This document shows, piece by piece, positions 25,063 to 33,686 of a stretch of DNA of 64,000 nt. Source of the DNA: Marinobacter gudaonensis (GTDB taxonomy: Bacteria > Pseudomonadota > Gammaproteobacteria > Pseudomonadales > Oleiphilaceae); assembly GCF_900115175.1 (NCBI RefSeq), contig NZ_FOYV01000001.1, forward strand, positions 2,830,535 to 2,894,534, written 5' to 3'. Every line of letters starts with the position of its first letter. Position 1 is the stretch's first letter. The position numbers and the translations under genes are program-made. The notes beneath the pieces were generated by a model, which was not told where the DNA came from, made no database searches, and saw nothing but the letters and a program-made list of their open reading frames with translations.

Positions 25063-26118
25063 ATGCTGATTCTTGGTATTGAAACCTCCTGTGACGAAAC
25101 CGGCGTGGCGCTGTTTGACACCGAACAGGGGCTGCTGGGCCATGCGCTGTTCAGCCAGATTGACATGCACTCCGACTACGGTGGCGTGGTCCCCGAGTTG
25201 GCCTCCCGGGACCACGTACGCAAACTGCTGCCCCTGTGCGATCAGGTGCTCGCCGATGCCGGCCGGCGCCGCTCCGACATTGAGGGGATTGCCTACACCG
25301 CGGGCCCGGGCCTGGTTGGCGCGCTGATGGTGGGCGGTTCTGTGGCCCACGCTCTCGGCTTTGCCCTGGGCGTGCCCGTCCTCGGGGTGCATCACATGGA
25401 AGGACATTTGCTGGCGCCCATGCTTGAGGACAACCCGCCAGCGTTTCCTTTCGTAGCTTTGCTGGTGTCGGGCGGCCACACTCAACTGGTGCGGGTGGAC
25501 GGCATCGGCGAGTATGAAATGCTGGGTGAGTCGGTGGATGATGCCGCCGGCGAGGCGTTTGACAAAACCGCCAAGATGCTCGGCCTGGATTACCCGGGCG
25601 GCCCCCGTGTTGCGGCCCTGGCGGAAAAGGGCACAGAGGGCCGCTACCGCTTCCCGAGGCCCATGACCGACAGGCCGGGTCTGGATTTCAGCTTTAGCGG
25701 CCTCAAGACGTTCACTCTGAACACCGTTAATGCCGCACGGGACTCGGGCGAGCTCGACGAGCAGACTCGGGCCGACATCGCGCTGGCGTTCGAGGCGGCG
25801 GTGGTGGACACCCTGGTGATCAAATGTCGCCGCGCACTGGAGCAAACCGGCTGCAAGCGTCTGGTGATTGCCGGTGGTGTAAGTGCCAATAAACGCCTGC
25901 GGGCGTCGCTGGAAGCCATGACTGGTAAGCTGAGGGCACGCGTATTCTACGCCCGCCCAGAATTCTGCACAGATAATGGTGCCATGATTGCCTATGCGGG
26001 CGCCCAGCGGATGCTGGCGGGCCAGAAGGACGGAGAGCGCATCGTGGCTGTACCTCGCTGGCCAATGAACACCTTGCCACCGTTGAGCCAGCCCCGGTCA
26101 TCCGGCCTGGTCGATTGA
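25063..26118 (+). CDS. tsaD: TsaD, tRNA N6-threonylcarbamoyladenosine transferase subunit
   Basis: 351 residues from the ATG at 25063 ([18 protein letters not shown]). An upstream in-frame ATG at 24985 adds 26 residues that do not fit the family. The metal-binding motif [10 protein letters not shown] and the ATP-site signatures LVSGGHTQL and [10 protein letters not shown] are present (ASKHA/Kae1 fold). With TsaB, TsaC and TsaE it forms t6A at position 37 of ANN-decoding tRNAs. It is divergent from rpsU and convergent with plsY. Confidence 0.97.
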   Translation: MLILGIETSCDETGVALFDTEQGLLGHALFSQIDMHSDYGGVVPELASRDHVRKLLPLCDQVLADAGRRRSDIEGIAYTAGPGLVGALMVGGSVAHALGFALGVPVLGVHHMEGHLLAPMLEDNPPAFPFVALLVSGGHTQLVRVDGIGEYEMLGESVDDAAGEAFDKTAKMLGLDYPGGPRVAALAEKGTEGRYRFPRPMTDRPGLDFSFSGLKTFTLNTVNAARDSGELDEQTRADIALAFEAAVVDTLVIKCRRALEQTGCKRLVIAGGVSANKRLRASLEAMTGKLRARVFYARPEFCTDNGAMIAYAGAQRMLAGQKDGERIVAVPRWPMNTLPPLSQPRSSGLVD

Positions 26119-26129
26119 CTTTGCGTTGC

Positions 26130-26720
26130 TCACAGTCCGGCTTCGCGGCCCTGGGCCAGCCGAATCAGGTTGTTCCGGTGGCGAACCACAATCAGGAGCG
26201 CAAGCAGGCCGAATAGCGGCAGTGTTTCCGGCTCCATCAGGGCGCTGATGAGGGGGCCGCTGACCACTGCAATGATTGACGCCAGCGCAGAGATTCGCCA
26301 ACGCCAGATCACCAGCGCCCAGATGGCCGCCATTAACAGGGTGGTGAAGGGTGCCAGGGCGAGACCGGCCCCCAATGCCGTCGCCACGCCTTTTCCCCCC
26401 TTGAAACGGAAGAACACCGGGATCATATGGCCGGTCACCGCGCACAGGGCAACCACCGCCTGCACCATCACCGACAGCCCCAGTTCGTGGGCCAGCCAGA
26501 CCGGTAGCCAGCCTTTGGCAGCATCCAGCGCCAGGGTAAGCAATGCAGGCGCCCAGCCTCCCGTGCGGTATACGTTGGTGGCGCCTGGATTTCCTGAGCC
26601 CTGGGCACGCGGGTCTGGCAGGTGCCAGGCTCGACACACAGGCAGGGCGAACAGCACCGAGCCGGCCAGGTAGGCGGCAGCGCAGAGCAGTACGGTCAAT
26701 ACCGGGTCACTCGGAATCAT
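26130..26720 (-). CDS. plsY: PlsY, glycerol-3-phosphate acyltransferase
   Basis: 196 residues from the ATG at 26720. A longer frame to 26828 would run into the folB upstream region. Five or so hydrophobic membrane helices alternate with the family motifs GSGNPGATNVYR and GGKGVATALGAG. PlsY transfers the acyl group from acyl phosphate to glycerol-3-phosphate in the inner membrane, the first step of phospholipid synthesis. It is divergent from folB, as in Pseudomonas. Confidence 0.95.
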   Translation of the reverse strand: MIPSDPVLTVLLCAAAYLAGSVLFALPVCRAWHLPDPRAQGSGNPGATNVYRTGGWAPALLTLALDAAKGWLPVWLAHELGLSVMVQAVVALCAVTGHMIPVFFRFKGGKGVATALGAGLALAPFTTLLMAAIWALVIWRWRISALASIIAVVSGPLISALMEPETLPLFGLLALLIVVRHRNNLIRLAQGREAGL

Positions 26721-26860
26721 GTGGCAGGCTCGGAAGCAAAGACGTCCCTGGTTAAAATGTGCGAAAATGCCGGCCCTGAAATCGCCGGCCAGCAAAGTCA
26801 CAGTATCCGCAGGTTGTGCGTTATTCAATCACCAATCAGTGGAAGAACCCGGGAGTCCCC

Positions 26861-27217
26861 GTGGCAGATACCGTTTTTATTGAAGGCCTGGTGGTGGAGA
26901 CCGTGGTTGGCGTCTACGACTGGGAACGGGAAGTCGCCCAGAGTCTCGTTATTGACCTGGAGATGGCCTGGGATAACCGGGTCCCGGGCTGCTCGGATGA
27001 CGTCGCCGACGCCCTGGATTATGGCGCCGTCAGTGAATGCGTGGATGCCTGCCTGAAGCGGCTCCAGCCGCAATTGCTTGAGCGTGCTGCCGAAGAGCTT
27101 GCCGCGGTTTTGCAGGCCGAGTTTGGTGTGGGCTGGTTACGGCTTGCCATTCGCAAGCCAGGCGCCGTTCCCGATGCTGCGGCGGTGGGTGTGCGTATTG
27201 AGCGGGGAGTGCGGTAG
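26861..27217 (+). CDS. folB: FolB, dihydroneopterin aldolase
   Basis: 118 residues using the GTG at 26861, which is preceded by GGGAG and gives the family-typical start VADTVFIEGL. An ATG at 26816 adds 15 atypical residues. The aldolase signature VVGVYDWEREV and LDYGAVSE are present, with Lys in RKPGAVP near the end. It converts dihydroneopterin to 6-hydroxymethyl-dihydropterin in folate synthesis. The stop overlaps the GTG start of the folK paralogue, so the two are translationally coupled. Confidence 0.93.
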   Translation: MADTVFIEGLVVETVVGVYDWEREVAQSLVIDLEMAWDNRVPGCSDDVADALDYGAVSECVDACLKRLQPQLLERAAEELAAVLQAEFGVGWLRLAIRKPGAVPDAAAVGVRIERGVR

Positions 27218-27741
27218 TGTCGAACCCAGTTCGTGTTTACCTGAGCATTGGCAGCAATGTGGACCGCGAACATTATGTAACGGCTGCCCTTGAGGCGCTG
27301 GACAGCTGGTTCGACGAGCTCGTGATATCGCCGGTGTACGACAGCGAGGCGGTGGGTTTCAACGGCTCGCCCTTCCTCAACCTGGTAGTGGGCGTGGATA
27401 CCGAGCTGTCCGTCGCAGAGCTGTCGCGGCGCTTCAAGCAGTTGGAGGCGGAGAACGGCCGGCGTCGTGATGTGCCTAAATTCAGCGCCCGAACCCTGGA
27501 TCTGGATATTCTGACCTACGGCGACGCGGCCGGGCCGATCGATGGCGTGGAGCTGCCGCGGGGCGAGATCCTCAAGAATGCTTTTGTCTTGCGGCCGCTT
27601 GCCGACATTGCACCGAACGACGCACACCCGGTGTGCGGCAAGACCTACGGTGAGCTCTGGCGTGAGTACCGCACGGGCCAGAAGCTCTGGCCGGTGGACT
27701 TCCACTGGCGCGGTCGTCGAATATCAAGCGCCGCCGGCTGA
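27217..27741 (+). CDS. folK: FolK paralogue (HPPK-like) coupled to folB
   Basis: 174 residues from a GTG that overlaps the folB stop. It has the HPPK fold signature: YLSIGSNVDRE at the start and [12 protein letters not shown], which keeps the Arg and both magnesium-binding Asp residues. It lacks the WGP that precedes RTLDLDI in standard HPPK (here KFSARTLDLDI). A second, more typical folK is at 31109-31606. Its partner folB makes the HPPK substrate, so activity is likely. The 3' end overlaps pgi tail to tail. Confidence 0.85.
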   Translation: MSNPVRVYLSIGSNVDREHYVTAALEALDSWFDELVISPVYDSEAVGFNGSPFLNLVVGVDTELSVAELSRRFKQLEAENGRRRDVPKFSARTLDLDILTYGDAAGPIDGVELPRGEILKNAFVLRPLADIAPNDAHPVCGKTYGELWREYRTGQKLWPVDFHWRGRRISSAAG

Positions 27742-29385
27742 GCGGAACAGCGCTATCAACTGATCCGTGGAGCTGTCGCTGGCCTGTTGGCCAGTGTCCT
27801 CGCCCAGAAGTCGCGGCAGGATTCCCTTGCCAAGCTGCTTGCCGAGTTCCACACCCCACTGGTCGAAGGAATCGACATCCCAGATAACCCCCTGCACGAA
27901 GGTCCGGTGCTCATAGAGCGCAATCAGGGCGCCCACCGAATGGGGCGTAACCTTCGCCATGGTCAGGGTGTTGCTGGGCTTGTTGCCCGGGATGACCTTG
28001 TGCGGGGCCAGCCGCGCCACCTCGGCTTCCGGCATTCCTTCCGCCCGTAATTCCGCCGTCGCCTCGTCCAGCGACTTGCCGGCCATCATGGCCCGGGACT
28101 GACTCAGGCAGTTGGCGAACAGGTCCGCGTGGTGGTTGGCCACCGGGTTGTGCGTCGTCAGAGGGATGATGAAATCGGCCGGAATCAGTCGGGTGCCCTG
28201 ATGAATCAGCTGATGGTAGGCGTGCTGGCCGTTGGCGCCAACACCACCCCAGATCACCGGACCGCTTTGCCAGCCCAGCGCTTCACCGCTCTGGGTCACG
28301 CTCTTGCCATTGCTTTCCATGTCCAGTTGCTGGAGGTGGTCCGGCAGGCTGCGCAAGTAGTGATCATACGGGAGGATGGCGTGGGTCTCCGCGCCCCAGA
28401 AATTGTTGTACCAGATGCCCAGCATGGCCATGATCACCGGCAGGTTTTCGCGCGCCGGCGCATCCTGGAAGTGCTGATCCATGGCGTGGGCACCGGCCAG
28501 CAGTTCCCGGAAGTTGTCCATGCCAACGGTCAGGGCAATGGGCAGCCCGATGGCAGACCAGAGCGAATAGCGGCCACCGACCCAATCCCACATGGGAAAC
28601 ACATTGTCCGGGTCGATGCCGAAATCCTGGGCCGCCGGCACATTCGCGGTCACTGCCATGAAGTGGCGTGAAATGGCTTCGGAATCCTGAGCCTGTTTCA
28701 GGAACCATGACCTGGCGACCTTGCTGTTTTCCAGCGTTTCCTGGGTCCGGAAGGACTTGGACTGGATCAGGAACAGGGTGGTTTCCGGGTTAGCCTGGCG
28801 AAGCGTCTCACAGATTTCCGTGCCGTCGATGTTGGCCACGTAATGGCATCGTAGGCCGCCCTGGGCGTATGGTTGCAGCGCCTCACCCACCAGCTTGGGA
28901 CCGAGGTACGAGCCGCCGATACCAATGCTGACCACATCGGTGAATGGTTTGCCGGTATAGCCGGTGCGGCTTTGGTCCAGCACCCCCGACACCAGTGTTT
29001 CCATTCGTGCCAGCGTACGCTGGACTTCCGCCACCACATCCTGGCCATTCACCAGGATGGAATCGTTGCCGGGATTGCGCAGGGCCGTGTGCAGGGCGGG
29101 GCGATCCTCGGTTACATTGACATGGTCGCCCCGCAGCAGGGCGTCGCGACGGTCTGCAAGGCTGCAGCGGTCCGCCAGGGCCAGTAAGGCGTCCAGTACC
29201 CCGTCGGTGATCCGGTTCTTGGAAAAATCCAGGGACAGACCGGCCCCCTGGATGAAATAGCGCTTTGCCCGCCCGGGATCGTCCCTGAAAAGGTCTTTCA
29301 TGACAACGGTTTCGAGGCGTTCCCGAAGCTCCCCCAGTGTCTGCCATTCGGGTGTCGAGGTCAGGACGTGAGGCTGTGCGGGCAT
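27724..29385 (-). CDS. pgi: Pgi, glucose-6-phosphate isomerase
   Basis: 553 residues, the usual length. The two family signatures are seen: WVGGRYSLWSAIGLP with its catalytic-region Ser/Arg, and a C-terminal SFDQWGVELGKQLGKG. The sugar-phosphate motif GIGGSYLGPKLV and QSKSFRTQET are also present. It interconverts glucose-6-phosphate and fructose-6-phosphate in glycolysis and gluconeogenesis. It follows panC on the same strand with a 22-base gap, as in the Pseudomonas panB-panC-pgi cluster. Confidence 0.97.
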   Translation of the reverse strand: MPAQPHVLTSTPEWQTLGELRERLETVVMKDLFRDDPGRAKRYFIQGAGLSLDFSKNRITDGVLDALLALADRCSLADRRDALLRGDHVNVTEDRPALHTALRNPGNDSILVNGQDVVAEVQRTLARMETLVSGVLDQSRTGYTGKPFTDVVSIGIGGSYLGPKLVGEALQPYAQGGLRCHYVANIDGTEICETLRQANPETTLFLIQSKSFRTQETLENSKVARSWFLKQAQDSEAISRHFMAVTANVPAAQDFGIDPDNVFPMWDWVGGRYSLWSAIGLPIALTVGMDNFRELLAGAHAMDQHFQDAPARENLPVIMAMLGIWYNNFWGAETHAILPYDHYLRSLPDHLQQLDMESNGKSVTQSGEALGWQSGPVIWGGVGANGQHAYHQLIHQGTRLIPADFIIPLTTHNPVANHHADLFANCLSQSRAMMAGKSLDEATAELRAEGMPEAEVARLAPHKVIPGNKPSNTLTMAKVTPHSVGALIALYEHRTFVQGVIWDVDSFDQWGVELGKQLGKGILPRLLGEDTGQQASDSSTDQLIALFRSAGGA

Positions 29386-29407
29386 CAGAGTTTCCTTTTC
29401 TGCTGGT

Positions 29408-30256
29408 CTATCGCGATAGGGACAGGTTGTCGATCAGTCGGGTGGTACCGAGGAAGGCCGCCACCAGAAGCGTGAGGTCACTGTCTTCGGGGGTTGCCGG
29501 CTTGAGCGTCTGGCTGTTCACGATGTTGAAGTAGTCCGGACGAAGGCCGGCTTCGGCGAGCCGAGCTTCAGCTTCGCTTTCCAGCGCCGGGAAGTCTGTA
29601 CGACCATTGGCGATCTCCTTGCAGACCGCCTGCAGCGTCTGGAAGACGGCAGGCGCTATTTTCCTTTCCTCCGGGCTGAGGAAGCCGTTACGGGAGCTTT
29701 TGGCCAGGCCGTCGTCTTCGCGCACGGTGGGCGAGCCAATCACGTCAACGGGTACCATCAGATCACGCACCATCTTGCGAATCACAGCCAGTTGCTGGAA
29801 GTCCTTCTCGCCAAACACTGCAACGTCGGGTTGCACCATGTTGAACAGCATGGTGACTACTGTCGCAACGCCTTCGAAGTGCCCTGGACGGCTGGCGCCA
29901 CAGTGGCCATCGCTGACATCCGGGACAACCACCTGGGTCTGCTTGGCCAGGCCCTCCGGGTAGATTTCGGCCACGGTTGGGGCGAACACCAGGGTGTTGC
30001 CGGCAGCGGCCAACTGGTCCTGGTCCTCGGCGAGCGTTCGGGGGTAGCGGTCGAGGTCTTCGCCGGCCCCGAATTGCATGGGATTCACGAAGATGCTGGT
30101 GACCACCACGTCGGCCATCTCGGCGGCCTTGCGTACCAGGGAAATGTGTCCGTCGTGGAGGTTGCCCATGGTGGGCACCAGGCCGATGGTCTTGCCCTGC
30201 TGGCGATAGCCGCGGAGTATGGTTCGCAGTTCTTTGAGGGAATGTACGGTTCTCAT
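29408..30256 (-). CDS. panC: PanC, pantothenate synthetase
   Basis: 282 residues. The ATP-binding HIGH-like motif is [12 protein letters not shown], and the KMSKS-like region is [37 protein letters not shown] is typical of the family. It condenses pantoate and beta-alanine, using ATP, in pantothenate and coenzyme A synthesis. Its ATG overlaps the panB stop (ATGA type), so translation is coupled. Confidence 0.97.
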   Translation of the reverse strand: MRTVHSLKELRTILRGYRQQGKTIGLVPTMGNLHDGHISLVRKAAEMADVVVTSIFVNPMQFGAGEDLDRYPRTLAEDQDQLAAAGNTLVFAPTVAEIYPEGLAKQTQVVVPDVSDGHCGASRPGHFEGVATVVTMLFNMVQPDVAVFGEKDFQQLAVIRKMVRDLMVPVDVIGSPTVREDDGLAKSSRNGFLSPEERKIAPAVFQTLQAVCKEIANGRTDFPALESEAEARLAEAGLRPDYFNIVNSQTLKPATPEDSDLTLLVAAFLGTTRLIDNLSLSR

Positions 30257-31047
30257 GCCTTGAAGGTGTGCTCCTCAGCGGGGAATGTGCGCTCTGCCAC
30301 GGCCTTTACGTAGGCCTCGATGGCTTCCTGAACTGAGTCTGTTTCTGCCAGGAAGTTCTTCACGAAGCGGGGCTTGCGACCGGTGCTGATACCGAGCATG
30401 TCGTGCAGCACCAGAATCTGGCCGTCGGTGTCCGAGCCTGCGCCGATTCCGATCACCGGCGCCTTGACCGCCTGAGCGATCCGGGCGGCCAAGGGAGCGG
30501 GCACGCACTCGAGCAGGATAACGTCGGCGCCGGCGGCCTCCAGCTCGCAGGCGTGCTCAATCATCATTTCCGCGGCTTTCTCGTCCCGGCCCTGCACTTT
30601 GTAGCCACCGAACTTGTTCACGAACTGAGGCGTCAGGCCCAGGTGTGCGCACACAGGCACTGCACGTTCGGTGAGCGCAGTGATGGTTTCTTTCATCCAG
30701 TCCGTGCCCTCGAGTTTTACCATGTGGGCGCCAGCGCGCATCAGTTCCGCCGCGTTCTCCAGGGCAGATTCCACGGTGCCGTAGCTCATGAACGGCATGT
30801 CCGCCATGATCAGCGAGCCCCGGTTGCCCTTGGCCACGCAGCTTACGTGATAGACCATCTGGTCCATGGTGACTGGCAGGGTACTGTCGTGGCCCTGCAG
30901 CACCATGCCCAGGGAATCGCCGATGAGGATCACGGGGACCCCGGCTTCACTGACCACCTGCGCGAAGGTGGCATCGTAGGAGGTGAGGGCGGCAAAGGCT
31001 TCGCCCTTTTGCTTGTATTCACGCAGGGTATTGATGGTAACAGCCAT
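30253..31047 (-). CDS. panB: PanB, ketopantoate hydroxymethyltransferase
   Basis: 264 residues from the ATG at 31047 ([16 protein letters not shown]). A longer frame to 31188 runs back toward folK and is not family-like. It shows the family motifs [28 protein letters not shown] and [20 protein letters not shown]. It makes ketopantoate from 2-oxoisovalerate with methylene-tetrahydrofolate. It is coupled to panC and lies 61 bases after folK, so the folate and pantothenate genes share a transcript. Confidence 0.96.
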   Translation of the reverse strand: MAVTINTLREYKQKGEAFAALTSYDATFAQVVSEAGVPVILIGDSLGMVLQGHDSTLPVTMDQMVYHVSCVAKGNRGSLIMADMPFMSYGTVESALENAAELMRAGAHMVKLEGTDWMKETITALTERAVPVCAHLGLTPQFVNKFGGYKVQGRDEKAAEMMIEHACELEAAGADVILLECVPAPLAARIAQAVKAPVIGIGAGSDTDGQILVLHDMLGISTGRKPRFVKNFLAETDSVQEAIEAYVKAVAERTFPAEEHTFKA

Positions 31048-31108
31048 AGAATCCTTGCCTTTTGGGTGGATGGGCCAAGACCGGGCCGGGGTTGCCGGCA
31101 TTGAAGTG

Positions 31109-31606
31109 TTAAGGGTAATCCGCTGGCGGAAGCTTGCGCAAGCGGTTGTCGGGGCATTGCCGCCGCAGTTCGGCGATGGCTTTGCCATCGGGCATATGCA
31201 GGTCTGGCTTCAGATCCAGCAGCGGCTGCAGGGCAAAGTCCCGGTTGGCCAGCTCCCGGTGAGGCACGGTCAGTCGTTCGTCGTTGAGGGTCAGGTTGCC
31301 GAAGAGCAGGATGTCCAGATCCAGGGTGCGCGGCCCCCAGTGTTGCAGACGCTCCCGACCATGGGCCTGTTCGATGGCTTGTAACTGATCCAGAAGCTGG
31401 TGGGGGCTGAGCGCAGTCTTGAGCCAGACCGCCCCGTTGATAAAGTCCGGCTGGTCCTGGGGGCCGACCGGACGACTGGCATAGAAAGGCGACTGTGCCA
31501 CAAGGGTACAGTCAGGCAGGGATGCCAGTTCGGCGACCGCCCGGGCCAGTTGTGCTGCAGGCTCCTTGAGATTGCTGCCCAGCCCGATAAAGACGTCGGT
31601 CATCAT
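31109..31606 (-). CDS. folK: FolK, 6-hydroxymethyl-7,8-dihydropterin pyrophosphokinase
   Basis: 165 residues with the full HPPK signature: [21 protein letters not shown], and [22 protein letters not shown] including Trp, the catalytic Arg residues and both Asp. This is the standard copy. It transfers pyrophosphate from ATP to the pterin in folate synthesis. Its start overlaps the pcnB stop (ATGA), giving the pcnB-folK-panB-panC order known in Pseudomonas. Confidence 0.96.
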   Translation of the reverse strand: MMTDVFIGLGSNLKEPAAQLARAVAELASLPDCTLVAQSPFYASRPVGPQDQPDFINGAVWLKTALSPHQLLDQLQAIEQAHGRERLQHWGPRTLDLDILLFGNLTLNDERLTVPHRELANRDFALQPLLDLKPDLHMPDGKAIAELRRQCPDNRLRKLPPADYP

Positions 31607-32991
31607 TGCTGGGCGGGGCGCTTGACCGGCTTGCGGCGGCGACGGCGTTTCTTGGGCGCATCGCTGCTCAGTTGTGACAGCATCCGCTCCTGGCCACGCT
31701 CATCCTGTTGCTGGAAGTCGGTCCACCACTGGCCCAGGCCCGGCTCGATTTCACCGGCGGCTTCACGCACCAGCAGGAAGTCATAGGCGGCGCGGAAGCG
31801 GGGCTGGCTCATGGTGGCAAAGGCCCTCTTGCCCTGACGGCGGGGCAGGCGCATCTGCAGCTCCCAGATCTCTTTCATGGGACCGGAGAAGCGTTTGGGG
31901 ATGGAGGTGGCCTGCACCTGCCGCCCGATCACCTTGCCAATAGCACCGTGCAGTGCGGGTTGTACCGGCTCGCCATTATCCTGCCGACGGTGCCACTCCG
32001 CCTGAAGTGCCGGCCAGAGCATGGCGGCAAACAGGAAGTAGGGGGTTACCGATTTGCCCTGGGCAATCCTGGCGTCGGTGTTGCGAAGCGCCTGGCGGAT
32101 CAGTTCGTCGGGTTCGCCGGCCTCCAGCGCTCGGGCCGTTTCCGGAAACAGCGGCGCCAGCAAGTCATAATGCTTCAGGAGATCGTAGGTGGCCTCGCCA
32201 TGGCCGGCAGAGAACAGTTTGAGAACTTCATCGAACAGTCGCGCAGGCGGAATATGATTGAGCAGGGACGCCAGCTCGCGAATGGGGGCCTCGGTTTCCG
32301 GCTCAATCTCGAAGCCGAGCTTGGCGGCGAACCGGATGGCACGAAGCATTCGCACCGGGTCCTCGCGATACCGGGTTTCCGGATCGCCGATCAGGCGCAG
32401 CTGACGGTTGCGCAAATCCTCGATGCCGTTGGCAAAGTCGATAACCGTGAAGTCTCGGATGCAGTAGTAAAGGGCGTTTACGGTGAAATCCCGACGCAGG
32501 GCATCCTCTTCCTGGGTACCGTAAACGTTATCGCGCAACAGCAGGCCGTGCTCGCTGGTCCTGCGGTCGTCATCCACCGAGTCGTTGTCGGCTTCGCTGG
32601 CGTTGCCCCGAAAGGTGGTGACCTCAATGACTTCACGGCCAAACACCACGTGCACGATACGGAATCTGCGGCCAATCAGGCGTGAGTTCCGAAACAGATC
32701 GTGGACCTCCTCGGGCGTGGCGTTGGTGGCAATATCGAAATCCTTGGGCTGGCCGCCCAGGAGGATATCGCGAACGCCACCGCCAACCAGGTAGGCTTCG
32801 AAACCCGACTTGTTCAGTCGGTGCAGAACCTTTTTGGCCGGCTCGCTGATGACAGAGCGAGAGACGGTGTGCTGGTCACGTGGGATTTCCCGACGCTCGT
32901 AGGTATGGGCTTTCTTCTTTCCGTTGCCGGGCATGATGGAACGGAGCTTCTCGACCGATTGCTCGACGAACGTGAAAATTGATTTAGGCAT
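31603..32991 (-). CDS. pcnB: PcnB, poly(A) polymerase I
   Basis: 462 residues. The nucleotidyltransferase core has YLVGGGVRDILLGGQPKDFDIATNATPEEV split over a GG and DxD motif. RRDFTVNALYY and the RNA-binding signature RYREDPVRMLRAIRFAAKL follow. The C terminus is very basic (KKRRRRRKPVKRP). It adds poly(A) tails that promote RNA decay. It lies downstream of the CrcZ-like RNA and before folK. Confidence 0.95.
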   Translation of the reverse strand: MPKSIFTFVEQSVEKLRSIMPGNGKKKAHTYERREIPRDQHTVSRSVISEPAKKVLHRLNKSGFEAYLVGGGVRDILLGGQPKDFDIATNATPEEVHDLFRNSRLIGRRFRIVHVVFGREVIEVTTFRGNASEADNDSVDDDRRTSEHGLLLRDNVYGTQEEDALRRDFTVNALYYCIRDFTVIDFANGIEDLRNRQLRLIGDPETRYREDPVRMLRAIRFAAKLGFEIEPETEAPIRELASLLNHIPPARLFDEVLKLFSAGHGEATYDLLKHYDLLAPLFPETARALEAGEPDELIRQALRNTDARIAQGKSVTPYFLFAAMLWPALQAEWHRRQDNGEPVQPALHGAIGKVIGRQVQATSIPKRFSGPMKEIWELQMRLPRRQGKRAFATMSQPRFRAAYDFLLVREAAGEIEPGLGQWWTDFQQQDERGQERMLSQLSSDAPKKRRRRRKPVKRPAQQ

Positions 32992-33111
32992 TGAAATCCG
33001 TGGTTGCGATGAGCAAAAACCGAGAGTTTAACGGTTTGAACAGGATTTGCACACGCTTGCCTTCAATTCGGGGTTCCCGGGCGAGTGATTTGACGATTTT
33101 CCAGTGGCCAG

Positions 33112-33147
33112 AAAATCAAAAGGCGGATCCGTTCTCACGAATCCGCC
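33112..33147 (-). terminator. Rho-independent terminator of the CrcZ-like RNA
   Basis: A stem of GGCGGAT/ATCCGCC with a 12-base loop, followed on the minus strand by TTTTGATTTT. It lies about 120 bases before pcnB. Confidence 0.85.
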
Positions 33148-33500
33148 CTGAAAGCGTTGACGATCTGCATTGTTGTTGTTTTTGCCGGGATTTTTCTTCG
33201 TTTTTGTACCCCACTGCATGTCCCCAATTTCGGGGCAATGAGCAGCGCAAACGGAAAGCTTTGAATACACAGAGCGGTCAGAGACATCGGGCGGGTCTGT
33301 AGTAGCTGCAGTGTCACCTGGAAGGTGATTCTTCTCTACATCTACAACTCGCACGTGCCGTGGGACCACTAAAAAGCAAAGTACCCAAAACACTCAGTTC
33401 GCTCACGTTCTGTTGTTGTTTTTGTTACCGAACGTTTTCCTGCAGCTTTTTGTTTTTGTTTGGGCGCTGCGTTGTCACTCTTGTTTTTGTTGTTGTGCGC
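33112..33500 (-). ncRNA. crcZ: CrcZ-like regulatory RNA (Hfq/Crc decoy), between cbrB and pcnB
   Basis: A minus-strand transcript of about 390 nt is predicted from a sigma54 promoter (33510-33525) to an intrinsic terminator (33112-33147). It contains five A-rich CA motifs on the minus strand, of the type CAAAAACAACAACA, at about 33480-33497, 33446-33463, 33410-33427, 33190-33208 and 33170-33185. In Pseudomonas, CrcZ occupies this cbrB-pcnB gap, is about 400 nt, is activated by CbrB and carries five CA motifs that titrate Hfq/Crc to relieve catabolite repression. Position, promoter type and motif number all agree. The exact ends are inferred. Confidence 0.8.
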
Positions 33501-33509
33501 CAAATAGAT

Positions 33510-33525
33510 TGCAGACCGTGTGCCA
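33510..33525 (-). promoter_or_regulatory. Sigma54 promoter of the CrcZ-like RNA
   Basis: On the minus strand it reads TGGCACACGGTCTGCA. Against the sigma54 consensus this keeps the -24 TGGCAC and -12 TGCA with exact spacing, with only one mismatch next to the -12 GC. It predicts a start near 33499, just before the first CA motif. Confidence 0.8.
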
Positions 33526-33576
33526 GTTTTGGAATTTCTATTATTAACAGCGCCTTACAATTTTTTAGCCCATAAG

Positions 33577-33658
33577 TGTTACCCCGTATTCTACCTAAGT
33601 GTTACTGAGATCACGTTCTCGCTGTGAAGAGTGTTACCGTGAGGAACATGGGGTAACA
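33577..33658. promoter_or_regulatory. Putative CbrB upstream activating sites
   Basis: Three TGTTAC half-sites (33577-33582, 33600-33605, 33632-33637) and one GTAACA (33653-33658) lie 50-150 bases upstream of the sigma54 promoter. The last two form TGTTAC-N15-GTAACA, which matches my recollection of the CbrB site in Pseudomonas putida. This is the position expected for an NtrC-type activator. Confidence 0.65.
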
Positions 33659-33686
33659 ACTGAGTGCGGGTTCACATTATGGCTTT

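Noticed and set aside
33028..33393. Small minus-strand open frame of 121 codons between pcnB and cbrB
   Set aside because: It overlaps the CrcZ-like RNA and its terminator, has no ribosome binding site and no recognisable domain. The RNA explains the region better.
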